Shown: one piece after another, positions 50,961 to 60,867 of the stretch
Numbering within the stretch: the stretch's first letter is position 1
How the letters are laid out: each line of letters begins with the position of its first letter
Assembly (NCBI GenBank): GCA_963976815.1
Contig: CAXBLU010000008.1
Span: 201,570 to 265,569, forward strand
DNA length: 64,000 bases
Direction of reading: 5' to 3'
Origin: JAHRVQ01 sp963976815
GTDB lineage: Bacteria; Pseudomonadota; Gammaproteobacteria; Pseudomonadales; Azotimanducaceae
Position numbers and translations under genes: made by a program
Notes under the pieces: model-generated
Told to the model about the DNA's origin: nothing
The model's input: the letters and a program-made list of their open reading frames with translations, nothing else
The model's database searches: none

Positions 50961-53228
50961 ATGTTAAGTCGAGATTTGGAAGTAACACTTAACCTGGCCT
51001 TCAAAGATGCACGGGCAAAACGACACGAGCTAATGTCTGTCGAGCACCTGCTGCTAGCTTTGATTGATAATGCAGTTGCTGCAAGCGTTCTGCGTGCCTG
51101 CGGTGCAGACATCGAAAAACTTCGCCAGGAACTGGAAGAGTTTGTCGATGCAACAACGCCGCTGATCCCCAAAAACGAAACAGAACGAGAAACTCAACCC
51201 ACGCTAGGCTTTCAGCGTGTACTCCAACGCGCTGTTTTTCATGTGCAGTCATCGGGTAGAAAAGAAGTCACCGGTGGCAGTGTCCTGGTAGCAATATTTA
51301 GTGAACAGGAAAGCCATGCTGTCTTCATACTGAAACAGCAGGACATTAATCGAATCGACGTGGTCAACTACATTGCTCACGGCACGCCTAAGGTCACTGG
51401 TGCCGAAGAAGGCGAATCAGCTGAACCCACTACGGAAGCGGTAGGCGAGGAAGAACGAGCACCTAGCGCTCTGGAAAGTTACGCAACCAATCTAAATGAT
51501 CAGGCCCGTAAAGGCTTAATTGACCCGCTTGTGGGCCGACAAGAAGAAGTGGAGCGGGTGATTCAAACGCTTTCCAGGCGGCGTAAAAACAATCCATTAT
51601 TGGTGGGTGAGTCCGGCGTTGGAAAAACCGCCATTGCGGAAGGTCTGGCAAAGATGATTGTCGACGGACAGGTGCCAGACATTATTGCCGACAGCACAGT
51701 TTACTCGTTAGACCTGGGTGCGTTACTTGCCGGGACAAAATATCGCGGAGACTTTGAGAAGCGTTTAAAAAATCTGTTAGCTGAACTCAAGCAGACCGAT
51801 AACCAAATACTTTTTATCGATGAGATTCATACCATTATCGGAGCTGGTGCGGCATCCGGTGGCGTGATGGATGCGTCGAATTTGTTGAAACCATTGCTCG
51901 CGTCCGGTGAAATACGCTGTATGGGATCAACCACCTATCAGGAGTACCGCGGTATTTTTGACAAGGATCGTGCACTGTCTCGTCGATTCCAAAAAATTGA
52001 TGTAACGGAACCGAACGTTGAAGATACCTATCAAATCCTCAAAGGGCTAAAAACTCGCTTCGAAGAACATCACCACCTGAAGTATACGGATCGTGCATTA
52101 CGCGTTGCATCTGAATTGGCTGACCGGTATATCAACGACCGATTTATGCCTGACAAAGCGATTGACGTCATCGACGAAGCTGGAGCGTTCCAACAATTGC
52201 AACCTGTCTCTAAGCGAAAGAAACAAATTAACGTTATTGACATCGAAAAGATGGTGGCAAAGATTGCACGTATTCCAGCGAATACCATTTCGACCTCCGA
52301 TAAAGAAGCTCTCAAGGACCTGGATAAGAACCTCAAGATGGTGATTTTTGGCCAGGACGAAGCGATCGATACACTTTCAAGTGCAATCAAATTATCCCGA
52401 GCTGGTCTTAAAGAAGGTGAAAAACCAATTGGTTCTTTCCTCTTTGCCGGCCCAACAGGTGTCGGTAAAACTGAAGTTTGTCGTCAGTTGGCCAGCATTA
52501 TGGGTGTTGAATTGGTTCGGTTCGACATGTCTGAGTATATGGAACGTCACACGGTCTCACGTCTGATTGGGGCGCCTCCTGGATACGTTGGCTACGATCA
52601 AGGTGGGTTGCTAACCGAAGAAGTGACAAAACATCCCCATTGTGTGCTGCTACTTGATGAAGTAGAAAAGGCCCACCCTGAAGTCTTTAACTTGTTATTG
52701 CAGGTCATGGATCACGGTAAGTTAACCGACAACAATGGACGCTCTGCGGATTTTAGAAATGTAATACTGATCATGACTACCAACGCGGGCGCCCATGAAA
52801 TGAGCAGATCATCAATTGGTTTTGTCGCACAGGATAATTCAACGGACGGCATGGAAGTTCTGAAGAAGATGTTTACGCCTGAATTCCGCAACCGATTGGA
52901 TGCCATGGTTCAGTTTGGACCATTAACCTCAGAAGTAATCAAGACCGTGGTTGATAAGTTTATCGAAGAGGTCCAGGTTCAACTCGATGAGAAAAAAGTT
53001 GTGTTAGAGGTGACCGAGGCTGCCCGTGAATGGCTTGCTGTAAATGGCTACGACGAAGCCATGGGTGCAAGACCGATGCAAAGGCTGATTCAGACCAAGA
53101 TCAAAAAGGAGCTAGCGGAAGACATCCTCTTCGGCAGACTTTCTAACGGTGGTGGTGTGGTGCACGTTCGAGTTGTGGATGGAGACCTGTCTCTCGAAAT
53201 TGAGGAGAAATCAGAAGTTTCAGCCTAG
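50961..53228 (+). CDS. clpA: ATP-dependent Clp protease ATPase subunit ClpA
   Basis: 755-residue AAA+ unfoldase that feeds ClpP. N domain (~1-140), first AAA module with GESGVGKTAIAEG (Walker A ~214) and LFIDEIHTIIGAG (Walker B ~285), second with GPTGVGKTEVCRQL (~495) and LLLDEVEKAHPEV (~560). Length and order are standard for ClpA. Downstream of clpS, ahead of convergent infA. Confidence 0.96.
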   Translation: MLSRDLEVTLNLAFKDARAKRHELMSVEHLLLALIDNAVAASVLRACGADIEKLRQELEEFVDATTPLIPKNETERETQPTLGFQRVLQRAVFHVQSSGRKEVTGGSVLVAIFSEQESHAVFILKQQDINRIDVVNYIAHGTPKVTGAEEGESAEPTTEAVGEEERAPSALESYATNLNDQARKGLIDPLVGRQEEVERVIQTLSRRRKNNPLLVGESGVGKTAIAEGLAKMIVDGQVPDIIADSTVYSLDLGALLAGTKYRGDFEKRLKNLLAELKQTDNQILFIDEIHTIIGAGAASGGVMDASNLLKPLLASGEIRCMGSTTYQEYRGIFDKDRALSRRFQKIDVTEPNVEDTYQILKGLKTRFEEHHHLKYTDRALRVASELADRYINDRFMPDKAIDVIDEAGAFQQLQPVSKRKKQINVIDIEKMVAKIARIPANTISTSDKEALKDLDKNLKMVIFGQDEAIDTLSSAIKLSRAGLKEGEKPIGSFLFAGPTGVGKTEVCRQLASIMGVELVRFDMSEYMERHTVSRLIGAPPGYVGYDQGGLLTEEVTKHPHCVLLLDEVEKAHPEVFNLLLQVMDHGKLTDNNGRSADFRNVILIMTTNAGAHEMSRSSIGFVAQDNSTDGMEVLKKMFTPEFRNRLDAMVQFGPLTSEVIKTVVDKFIEEVQVQLDEKKVVLEVTEAAREWLAVNGYDEAMGARPMQRLIQTKIKKELAEDILFGRLSNGGGVVHVRVVDGDLSLEIEEKSEVSA

Positions 53229-53257
53229 CTCAATAAGATCTACACGATAACCAAAGC

Positions 53258-53279
53258 GCCCGACATGACATTGTCGGGC
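53258..53279. terminator. Hairpin between clpA and infA, weak terminator
   Basis: The 8-bp perfect stem GCCCGACA/TGTCGGGC with a six-base loop lies between convergent clpA and infA. It is followed by TCTAGC rather than a T run, so intrinsic termination is uncertain. Confidence 0.4.
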
Positions 53280-53364
53280 TCTAGCTAAGAACCTCATCGG
53301 AAACACTCAATAGTCTGATCAATAGTAGGGAGTTGTTACGGAGCGCTCGATCTACGGGTGAGGA

Positions 53365-53580
53365 TTATTCGCGGAAAGTAATTCGACCTTTGGTCAAATC
53401 ATAGGGAGTCAGTTCTACTTTGACGGTGTCGCCAGTTAGAATCTTAATGTAGTTCTTACGCATTTTTCCCGAGATATGCGCGATGATTTCGTGACCGTTT
53501 TCCAGTTCAACTTTGAACATGGTGTTGGGTAACGTATCAACCACCGTACCACTCATTTGGATTTGTTCTTCTTTCGCCAT
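53365..53580 (-). CDS. infA: Translation initiation factor IF-1
   Basis: 71-residue OB-fold factor that occupies the ribosomal A site in initiation. It is nearly the E. coli sequence (MAKEEQIQMSGTVVDTLPNTMF, GKMRKNYIKILTGD, YDLTKGRITFRE). The clpA-infA-bpt-aat order is conserved in Pseudomonas and relatives. Confidence 0.97.
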   Translation of the reverse strand: MAKEEQIQMSGTVVDTLPNTMFKVELENGHEIIAHISGKMRKNYIKILTGDTVKVELTPYDLTKGRITFRE

Positions 53581-53661
53581 TCAGTTCTCAAATACCGCTG
53601 GTATCGTAAAAGCCGTGCATTTTGCCCCAATTCAAAGGGCATAGCAAAGAGCCATTGGTAA

Positions 53662-54372
53662 TCATTTGGTCATCAAGATCCATTGGTTGTTAATAAACAT
53701 TTCCAACGGCTGATAATCCATTTTGTAGGACATCTTTTGGCACTGCTTGATCCAATAGCCAAGATAAACAAAAGGCAGGCTTCTACGTCTGGTTTCTTCA
53801 ATAATCCACAGGACTGCAAAGTTGCCGAGCCCTCGCTCAGAGAGTTCCGGTTCAAAAAAAGTATAAATTGCCGACAAGCCATCGTTAAGTTGATCAACTA
53901 CCGCCACACCCACCAATTGGTTTGCCAGATGTAACTCGAAAAATACCGCCTCTTTACGCCCATCGATCAGAAATGATTGAAATTGCTCCCTGCTAGGTGG
54001 GTACATGTCACCATCTGAGTGTCGCTCGGTAATATATCGCTCATAGAGGGCGTAATATTGCTCGTTGAAGTAGGGCGTCTGGGTCTTCACCACAACGTCA
54101 AGATTGGCTTTAAGATTACGTTTTTGTCGCCTCGCAGCGTGAAATTCCTGGGCCAGGACTCGAACCGGAATACAGGCGCCACATGCTTCACAATAGGGCC
54201 GGTAGATATGTTCTCCGCTGCGACGGAAGCCAGCGGCAGAAAGCGCGGTGTAGACATTGGTGTCGATAGTGGCCGAAGGATCAACAAATAGCGTTGTTGC
54301 CTGCTTATCTGGAAGATAGCTGCAATCATGGGGCGGTGTTTTAAAAAACCTCAATTCCGAAAGAGATGTCAT
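53662..54372 (-). CDS. bpt: Aspartate/glutamate leucyltransferase (Bpt)
   Basis: 236-residue aminoacyl-tRNA-protein transferase of the ATE/Bpt family, adding Leu to N-terminal Asp or Glu to create a ClpS-recognised N-degron. Motifs: YRPYCEACGACIPVRV (CxxC, ~56-71), ERYITERHSDGDMYPPS (~110), YLGYWIKQCQKMSYKMDYQPLE at the C-terminus. ATG at 54372 overlaps the aat stop (ATGA); a start at 54399 adds 9 unconserved residues. Confidence 0.93.
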   Translation of the reverse strand: MTSLSELRFFKTPPHDCSYLPDKQATTLFVDPSATIDTNVYTALSAAGFRRSGEHIYRPYCEACGACIPVRVLAQEFHAARRQKRNLKANLDVVVKTQTPYFNEQYYALYERYITERHSDGDMYPPSREQFQSFLIDGRKEAVFFELHLANQLVGVAVVDQLNDGLSAIYTFFEPELSERGLGNFAVLWIIEETRRRSLPFVYLGYWIKQCQKMSYKMDYQPLEMFINNQWILMTK

Positions 54373-55097
54373 TGCAATCCCATTTCTCGACTCGGCCAAT
54401 CATAGTTCAATTCTTGCTGCCCCCATTGAATATCCTCGGAGCAACTGGTTGTGGCGTTTAGTTCATTTAGGAATGCTTGCCTGGGCATTAATTCGCAACC
54501 AAGACTCATCAAATGGTCGTTTTCGATCTGGCAATCAATCATCGGGCACCCCTGTTCGAAGACAAATCTCGCAAGATGGGCAAAGGCGACTTTTGATGCA
54601 TCGGTTATGTGATGGAACATCGACTCACCAAAAAACCAGGGACCGATACCAACGCCGTACAATCCACCCACTAGAGTTTCCCCCTGATAGCACTCAATAC
54701 TATGCGCATATCCCCGTTGATGTAACTCGCAGTAGGCGACATTCATCTCATCGGTGATCCAGGTACCGCCAGCATAAGCGCGGGGTCCTGCGCAGGCGGA
54801 AATAACCCCCGCAAAATCCCGGTTGAGGTAAACGGTAAATTCATGTCGACGGAGTCTTTTAAGCAGCGACTTACTGACATTTAGCCCCGATGGCCGCAGC
54901 ACAGCCCGGGGATCAGGGCTCCACCATAAAAGTGGCTGGCCGGCTTCATACCACGGGAAAATACCACTGCTATAGGCAGTCAGTAGACGTTCTGGACTCA
55001 AGTCACCCCCGGCGGCCAGCAGGCCGTTCGGGGATTCCAGGGCTTGTCCCGGGGGAGGAAAAGGACTATCTGCCTCGAGCCACGGGATATTGGCCAT
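54369..55097 (-). CDS. aat: Leucyl/phenylalanyl-tRNA-protein transferase
   Basis: 242-residue transferase adding Leu or Phe to N-terminal Lys/Arg for ClpS/ClpAP degradation. Typical segments: GLLAAGGDLSPERLLTAYSSGIFPWYEAGQPLLWWSPDPRAVL (~25-67), WITDEMNVAYCELHQRGYAHSIECY (~112) and FGESMFHHITDASKVAFAHLARF (~155). It overlaps trxB (TGATG) upstream and bpt downstream, so these three are translated in series. Confidence 0.95.
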   Translation of the reverse strand: MANIPWLEADSPFPPPGQALESPNGLLAAGGDLSPERLLTAYSSGIFPWYEAGQPLLWWSPDPRAVLRPSGLNVSKSLLKRLRRHEFTVYLNRDFAGVISACAGPRAYAGGTWITDEMNVAYCELHQRGYAHSIECYQGETLVGGLYGVGIGPWFFGESMFHHITDASKVAFAHLARFVFEQGCPMIDCQIENDHLMSLGCELMPRQAFLNELNATTSCSEDIQWGQQELNYDWPSREMGLQ

Positions 55098-56044
55098 CAG
55101 GCGGTTTCTAGGTTATCCAGGTATTTTTCAGCGTCCAGGGCAGCCATACAACCGAATCCTGCAGAGGTAACAGCTTGCCGATAAACCTGATCCGCAACGT
55201 CCCCCGCGGCAAATACACCCGGGATACTGGTTGCCGTAACATTCCCCTCCAGACCACTGTGAATACTGATGTAGCCACCTTTCATTTCTAGCTGGTCAGT
55301 AAAAATACTGGTGTTGGGGTCGTGACCAATCGCAATAAATACACCCTGAAGATCAAACTGTTGGGTTTCTCCAGAATCCCTATGGCTGATGACCATTCCG
55401 GTTACACCCATATCGTCCCCTAGAACCTCCTGCAAATTGTGGTCCCAGATGACATTAATGTTTTCCTTGGCCATAACCTTATCCCGCAGAATCTTCTCGC
55501 CGCGAAATTGGTCTCTACGGTGGACCAGGGTCACTTCAGCGGCAATGTTCGACAAATACAGCGCTTCTTCCAAAGCGGTGTTACCGCCGCCAATCACAGC
55601 CACTTTTTGTTTCCTGTAGAAAAAACCATCACAGGTTGCACAGGCACTCACACCTTTACCCTTAAATGCATCCTCGGATGGTAGCCCCAGATACTTGGCT
55701 GAAGCGCCTGTGGTGATAATGAGCGCATCACAGGTATAGATCGCCTGATCGCCCTCAAGACGAAAGGGGCGAGCTGATAGATCCGTCGTATGGATGTGGT
55801 CATAGACAATATCGGCCTCAAACCGCTCAGCGTGCTGTTGCATCCGAACCATCAGATCAGGCCCCTGAAGCCCTTCAACATCTCCAGGCCAATTGTCCAC
55901 ATCGGTTGTTGTCGTTAACTGGCCACCGGTCTCGATGCCCGTGATAACCACAGGATCCAGGTTCGCCCGGGCTGCATAGATAGCGGCGGAAAAACCAGCC
56001 GGCCCAGACCCAAGAATGATCAGCTTGTGATGTCGTTGGTCCAT
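55097..56044 (-). CDS. trxB: Thioredoxin reductase
   Basis: 315-residue flavoprotein reducing thioredoxin with NADPH. FAD motif GSGPAGFSAAIYAARA (~12), redox pair CATC in SACATCDGFFYRK (~135-147), NADPH motif GGGNTALEEALYL (~153) and C-terminal GVFAAGDVADQVYRQAVTSAGFGCMAALDAEKYL. Start at MDQRHHKL is preferred over the Met four residues earlier. Confidence 0.94.
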   Translation of the reverse strand: MDQRHHKLIILGSGPAGFSAAIYAARANLDPVVITGIETGGQLTTTTDVDNWPGDVEGLQGPDLMVRMQQHAERFEADIVYDHIHTTDLSARPFRLEGDQAIYTCDALIITTGASAKYLGLPSEDAFKGKGVSACATCDGFFYRKQKVAVIGGGNTALEEALYLSNIAAEVTLVHRRDQFRGEKILRDKVMAKENINVIWDHNLQEVLGDDMGVTGMVISHRDSGETQQFDLQGVFIAIGHDPNTSIFTDQLEMKGGYISIHSGLEGNVTATSIPGVFAAGDVADQVYRQAVTSAGFGCMAALDAEKYLDNLETA

Positions 56045-56067
56045 AAGACCCCTCAAATTGTCCAGAT

Positions 56068-56086
56068 AATCAACAAAAGGTTGATT
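56068..56086 (-). terminator. Short hairpin between the PA4642-family gene and trxB
   Basis: AATCAAC/GTTGATT, 7 bp with a five-base loop, lies between two minus-strand genes. No real T run follows; a terminator for the upstream gene is possible. Confidence 0.3.
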
Positions 56087-56148
56087 TCATCATAGGTGAA
56101 TAAATGTTTAAATATTCAGTTTCGAGCAAGGTGCACGCCCCGTAAGGG

Positions 56149-56439
56149 CTAGGAAGCAAGCTTGTGACGAACATTAATAAATTCGGTGCCGTGGCGATGG
56201 GTTGCCATAATATCCCAGATTGTTCGACCCTTAAGGTCCCTGGCGTCAATATCGCGGCCGTCAGCAACGTAAAACTTGAGAAACCGTTCAAAGTCATCGG
56301 GGCGCATTCCACGGTATGCTTTAAGCATCACGTGAAAGTCGGGCGAAACCTTGCCATTAGATTCTAGAGCGAGAAAGCTCTTAACGCGGTCGTCGTCCCA
56401 GACCTCGTCTGTTACGGATGGTTGTGATGGTCCAGCCAT
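56149..56439 (-). CDS. PA4642-family small protein
   Basis: 96-residue acidic protein matching the uncharacterised PA4642 family of Pseudomonas and other gammaproteobacteria (VTDEVWDDDRVKSFLALE; MLKAYRGMRPDDFERFLKFYVADGRDIDARDLKGRTIWDIMATHRHG). No catalytic motif or membrane segment. Function unknown. Confidence 0.8.
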   Translation of the reverse strand: MAGPSQPSVTDEVWDDDRVKSFLALESNGKVSPDFHVMLKAYRGMRPDDFERFLKFYVADGRDIDARDLKGRTIWDIMATHRHGTEFINVRHKLAS

Positions 56440-56587
56440 AGAAAATTGCTCTGCTAAAAAAGGTGCAAATCATACAGGAGAGCTAATGGGTGATATAGAC
56501 CGCCGCTAGAACAAAAGGATGTTAAATGACAACCTTGAGCTATAAGATCTAAAAGTATGAAATTTAACACAAAAATGGGAATTCCAA

Positions 56588-58924
56588 TTGGCTCGAGCCA
56601 CTAATACAGAAGCACCCGAAGCTAATTCGAGAGCCTATGTCATGCGTCGCTTGGCCGACGGAGCTGTCATTGCGCTAATTTCTCTGAGTTTGTATCTGAT
56701 TTTGGCTTTAATGAGCTTTGATATTAGCGATCCAGGTTGGAGCTATACGGGCTCCAATCTCGAGGTACAGAATCTGGTGGGCGCTAGTGGTGCCTGGCTT
56801 GCGGATGTTCTATTTTTTGTCTTTGGTTACCTATCCGTGGTGTTTCCGGTGATGTTGGCCTGGCAAGCCTGGTTGATGGTTGCCCGACGTCAACAGGATC
56901 TCGCCTTCGATTGGGCGATTTTTGGCTTTCGCAGTGTCTGTTTTCTCATTGCGCTCATTGCCGCAGCGGGGCTCGCAGCTCTTCATTTCTATGAATCGGG
57001 TATTGCCCTGAGAGAAGGCAGTGGCGGGGTCCTGGGGCAGCTAATAGCAGGTGCTCTAGAACCGTCCTTTAGCTACGTGGGTGCAACATTAATTTTGCTG
57101 GCGAGTTTTCTATTCGGCGTCACGGTCTTTGCGGATATTCGTTGGGTCGCCCTGATGGACCTGATTGGCAACAAGCTGCTGGTGCTTGCGGATTTTATCC
57201 AGCGGCAAAAATTGAAGTATCAGACCAAGAAAGAAGAGCAAGATCGGGTCAAACAGTCAACGGAGTATCGCCGGGAAGCATTGGTCAAGCAGGCTGAAAA
57301 GGCCCAAAGTCGCGTTCCGATCAAAATCGAGAAACCTCAACCCAAGATTCCAGTTGTCAGCGACCGGGTTGAACGGGAGAAGCAGGGCAATCTATTCAAG
57401 ATTAAGGCGATAGACGGCTTACCGGCCCTGCATCTTTTAGATGCGGCGGTGACCGATGCATCCAGGGGGTTTTCCAGTGAAGATTTAGAAGCCATGTCCC
57501 GGCTGCTGGAACTGAAGCTGAAGGACTACAATATTGATGCCGAGGTCGTTGCCGTATTTCCCGGACCCGTTGTGACTCGATTTGAAATACAACCGGCCGC
57601 GGGCGTTAAAGTCAGCAAAATTACTGGTTTGGTCAAGGACCTTGCAAGATCACTGGCTGTTATCAGCGTCAGGGTTGTCGAGGTAATACCCGGTAAGTCC
57701 GTGGTGGGTATCGAGATACCCAATGTCGATCGAGAGATTGTTCGTTTAAGCGAAGTACTCGAATCCAAAGCCTACGAAAATTCTCATTCGCCTCTCAGCC
57801 TTGCACTTGGCCATGATATTGCCGGTGAACCAATTGTTGTGGACCTTGGCAAGATGCCACATTTGCTCGTAGCGGGCACAACGGGGTCTGGTAAGTCCGT
57901 TGGACTCAACGCGATGATCATCTCGCTGCTGTTCAAAGCTTCCCCCGAGGATGTTCGACTTATCATGGTCGACCCAAAAATGCTTGAGCTTGCGGTCTAC
58001 GAAGGCATTCCCCATTTGTTAACGCCGGTTGTAACCGATATGAAGGATGCGGCAAACGCGTTGCGCTGGTGTGTTGCGGAAATGGAACGCCGTTATCGCT
58101 TAATGGCGGCAATGGGCGTTCGAAATGTCGGAGGCTTTAACCGCAAAGTAAAAGACGCAGTAAAGGCGGGTGAGCCCATCAAAGATCCCCTCTGGCAACC
58201 GTCTCCGCTTTTTGATGGTGTTGAACCAGAGGAAGCGCCGGATTTAGAAACCTTACCGTTTATTGTTGTGATCATTGATGAGTTTGCCGACATGATGATG
58301 ATTGTCGGAAAAAAGGTAGAAGAACTGATCGCACGGATTGCTCAAAAGGCCAGAGCCGCGGGTATCCATCTGATTCTGGCGACCCAACGTCCCTCAGTGG
58401 ATGTCATTACAGGCTTGATCAAGGCTAACGTTCCGACTCGAATTGCATTTCAGGTATCGTCAAAAATCGATTCACGAACCATTCTCGATCAAGGCGGCGC
58501 AGAACAATTGTTGGGGCATGGCGATATGTTGTATTTGCCCGCCGGCTCTCCTATACCAATGCGGGTCCATGGCGCTTTTGTCGATGACGATGAAGTGCAT
58601 AGGGTCGTAGATAGTTGGAAAGAACTTGGCGAGCCAAACTATCTCGATTCAATTCTAGATAGCCGTAGTGACAACGAATTATTGCCAGGCAATGCCGGGG
58701 TAGCGGATGGCGAGAATGATCCCGAGCAAGATGAACTATATGATCAGGCAGTTGCCTACGTCACGGAATCCGGCAGAGCGTCGATATCATCAGTGCAACG
58801 GAAACTTAGAATAGGCTACAACCGAGCAGCAAGGATGATAGAAGCAATGGAAAGTGCAGGCATCGTGAGCGAAATGAATACTAACGGTTCAAGGGAGGTG
58901 ATTGCGAATGCGCCACCTCAATAA
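56588..58924 (+). CDS. ftsK: DNA translocase FtsK
   Basis: 778-residue septal DNA pump that clears chromosomes and activates XerCD. N-terminal membrane domain with four helices (~20-185), a short charged linker, then the motor: Walker A GTTGSGKSVGLNAM (~430), Walker B FIVVIIDEFADMMM (~558) and the C-terminal winged-helix gamma domain (AVAYVTESGRASISSVQRKLRIGYNRAARMIEAMESAGIV). The TTG start has GGGA upstream. The linker is short compared with E. coli FtsK. lolA overlaps its 3' end. Confidence 0.95.
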   Translation: MARATNTEAPEANSRAYVMRRLADGAVIALISLSLYLILALMSFDISDPGWSYTGSNLEVQNLVGASGAWLADVLFFVFGYLSVVFPVMLAWQAWLMVARRQQDLAFDWAIFGFRSVCFLIALIAAAGLAALHFYESGIALREGSGGVLGQLIAGALEPSFSYVGATLILLASFLFGVTVFADIRWVALMDLIGNKLLVLADFIQRQKLKYQTKKEEQDRVKQSTEYRREALVKQAEKAQSRVPIKIEKPQPKIPVVSDRVEREKQGNLFKIKAIDGLPALHLLDAAVTDASRGFSSEDLEAMSRLLELKLKDYNIDAEVVAVFPGPVVTRFEIQPAAGVKVSKITGLVKDLARSLAVISVRVVEVIPGKSVVGIEIPNVDREIVRLSEVLESKAYENSHSPLSLALGHDIAGEPIVVDLGKMPHLLVAGTTGSGKSVGLNAMIISLLFKASPEDVRLIMVDPKMLELAVYEGIPHLLTPVVTDMKDAANALRWCVAEMERRYRLMAAMGVRNVGGFNRKVKDAVKAGEPIKDPLWQPSPLFDGVEPEEAPDLETLPFIVVIIDEFADMMMIVGKKVEELIARIAQKARAAGIHLILATQRPSVDVITGLIKANVPTRIAFQVSSKIDSRTILDQGGAEQLLGHGDMLYLPAGSPIPMRVHGAFVDDDEVHRVVDSWKELGEPNYLDSILDSRSDNELLPGNAGVADGENDPEQDELYDQAVAYVTESGRASISSVQRKLRIGYNRAARMIEAMESAGIVSEMNTNGSREVIANAPPQ

Positions 58925-59528
58925 CATTGCACTTGTCCTGCTGTTTAGCCTACCACTAAAGCTTTACGCGGACCCAGCCCAGGAACTTGCGATTCTACTC
59001 GAGTCGTTAAATAGCATGCAGGCGACATTCGAACAAACCACACTAAACAGTGATGGTGACACCATCAACACCAGTCGAGGAAACCTTGCCCTTAAGAATG
59101 GTGGATATTTTAGAATTGAGACAACTGAGCCATTTCCTCAACTGTTGATCGCTGATGGGAAAGATTTTTACAGCTTCGATGCTGACCTCGAGCAGGTGAT
59201 TGTAAAAACCTTAGAAAGGGACGTTAAACAAGTTCCCATATTGTTATTCGGCAATTCTGATCAAAGTTTCCTGCAGGACTATCACGTCACCCAGGTAGAT
59301 GAAAAAACGCACTCTCAGTTTATCTTGGAACCACAAACCGCCGAAGGGATATTCGAACTCCTGGTATTGAAGTTTAGGGGCGCCAACCCAAGCTCAATGG
59401 TCATGCGTGACAGCCTCGGGCAAACGACTGAAATTAAATTATCCGTGTTGACCGTTAACACGGAGATCGCAGATTCTGAATTTGATTTTTTAATCCCGAA
59501 AGGCATCGATCTGATTGATGACCGCTAA
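58908..59528 (+). CDS. lolA: Outer-membrane lipoprotein carrier LolA
   Basis: 206-residue periplasmic chaperone taking lipoproteins from LolCDE to LolB. A signal peptide (MRHLNNIALVLLFSLPLKLYA) precedes the LolA beta-barrel (MQATFEQTTLNSDGDTINTSRGNLALKNGGYFRIET; FLIPKGIDLIDD end). ATG at 58908 has GGAGG 9 nt upstream and overlaps the ftsK stop by 17 bp; a TTG at 58902 is less likely. Confidence 0.92.
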   Translation: MRHLNNIALVLLFSLPLKLYADPAQELAILLESLNSMQATFEQTTLNSDGDTINTSRGNLALKNGGYFRIETTEPFPQLLIADGKDFYSFDADLEQVIVKTLERDVKQVPILLFGNSDQSFLQDYHVTQVDEKTHSQFILEPQTAEGIFELLVLKFRGANPSSMVMRDSLGQTTEIKLSVLTVNTEIADSEFDFLIPKGIDLIDDR

Positions 59529-60867
59529 CCACTCACTTTTTAATAATCCGCCGGCTTACCAGCCATTGGCTGCAAGAATGCGCCCCACCTGCTTGAGTGA
59601 AGTCCTCGGGCAGGAACATCTGCTTGCAGACGGCAAACCCCTGCGGCAGGCAATTGATCATTCTTCATTGCACTCCATGATTCTCTGGGGTCCACCGGGT
59701 GTAGGAAAAACGACTATCGCACGATTGATCGCAGAACTCTGCGATGTCCATTTTGAGGCAATCTCAGCGGTGCTATCCGGTGTAAAAGAAATCCGAGCGG
59801 CGATCCAGGCAGCAGAACAGCAACGACTGGGGTCAAGAAAAACGCTCCTATTTGTTGATGAGGTCCATAGATTCAATAAAGCCCAGCAGGATGCCTTTCT
59901 ACCGTTTGTCGAGGACGGCACCGTGGTGTTTATTGGCGCAACAACCGAAAACCCATCTTTTGAACTCAACAACGCACTGCTGTCCAGGGCAAGGGTTTAC
60001 AAGCTCCGAAGTATCGACAACCACTCATTGTTTAATCTTTTGCAAAGAGCGCTACAGGATCAAGAGCGGGGATTAGGGGGGCAGAATCTTTCCGCTGCTG
60101 ATGACGTTCTACAGACCCTGGCAAAATCAGCTCAAGGGGATGGAAGGCGAGCACTAAACGTTCTAGAGGTCGCTGCGGATCTAGCGGAAGACGGCTGCCT
60201 GACAACGGCATCCATTGAGGAAGCTTTGGGTGGCGATTTTAGACAGTTCGATAAGGGTGGTGATCTGTTCTATGAACAAATATCAGCACTACACAAAGCG
60301 GTAAGAGGTTCTTCCCCCGATGCCGCTTTGTACTGGTTTGCCCGGATGTTAGACGGTGGCTGTGATCCTTTATATATCGCTCGACGACTGGTCCGAATGG
60401 CGAGTGAAGATATAGGCAACGCTGACCCACGGGCGATGGCACTTGCTTTGGATGCCTGGCAGGTTCAGGAGCGTCTCGGAAGCCCCGAGGGCGATCTGGC
60501 TCTGGCTCAAGCAGTTGTTTATCTTTCGGTTGCAGCAAAGAGTAACGCAGTCTACAAAGCCCATGGAGCAGCAATGGCCGCTGTCAGGGAAACCGGTTCC
60601 CTTGAGGTACCCATGCACATCCGCAATGCACCCACCACCCTGATGAAAGATATGGGCTACGGTGACGACTACCAGTATGCCCACGATCATGACGGCGGGT
60701 TTGTCCCAGGCGAGAACTACCTGCCACAACAACTTGAAGATGCGGAGTTCTATGTACCTGTGAACCGAGGTATGGAAATACAAATCGGTGAAAAGCTCGC
60801 AAAATTGAGAGCCGCTAATCGAGGCAGCGATTTCCAGAGGTACCAATCAGATAAGGACCAAACCTAG
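59518..60867 (+). CDS. rarA: Replication-associated recombination protein A
   Basis: 449-residue AAA+ protein of the RarA/MgsA/WRNIP1 family acting at stalled replication forks. Walker A GPPGVGKTTIARLIAE (~59), Walker B LLFVDEVHRFNKAQQDAFLP (~115), sensor GATTENPSFE (~140). ATG overlaps lolA by 11 bp. It is in the conserved ftsK-lolA-rarA-crcB-serS series. Confidence 0.94.
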   Translation: MTANHSLFNNPPAYQPLAARMRPTCLSEVLGQEHLLADGKPLRQAIDHSSLHSMILWGPPGVGKTTIARLIAELCDVHFEAISAVLSGVKEIRAAIQAAEQQRLGSRKTLLFVDEVHRFNKAQQDAFLPFVEDGTVVFIGATTENPSFELNNALLSRARVYKLRSIDNHSLFNLLQRALQDQERGLGGQNLSAADDVLQTLAKSAQGDGRRALNVLEVAADLAEDGCLTTASIEEALGGDFRQFDKGGDLFYEQISALHKAVRGSSPDAALYWFARMLDGGCDPLYIARRLVRMASEDIGNADPRAMALALDAWQVQERLGSPEGDLALAQAVVYLSVAAKSNAVYKAHGAAMAAVRETGSLEVPMHIRNAPTTLMKDMGYGDDYQYAHDHDGGFVPGENYLPQQLEDAEFYVPVNRGMEIQIGEKLAKLRAANRGSDFQRYQSDKDQT

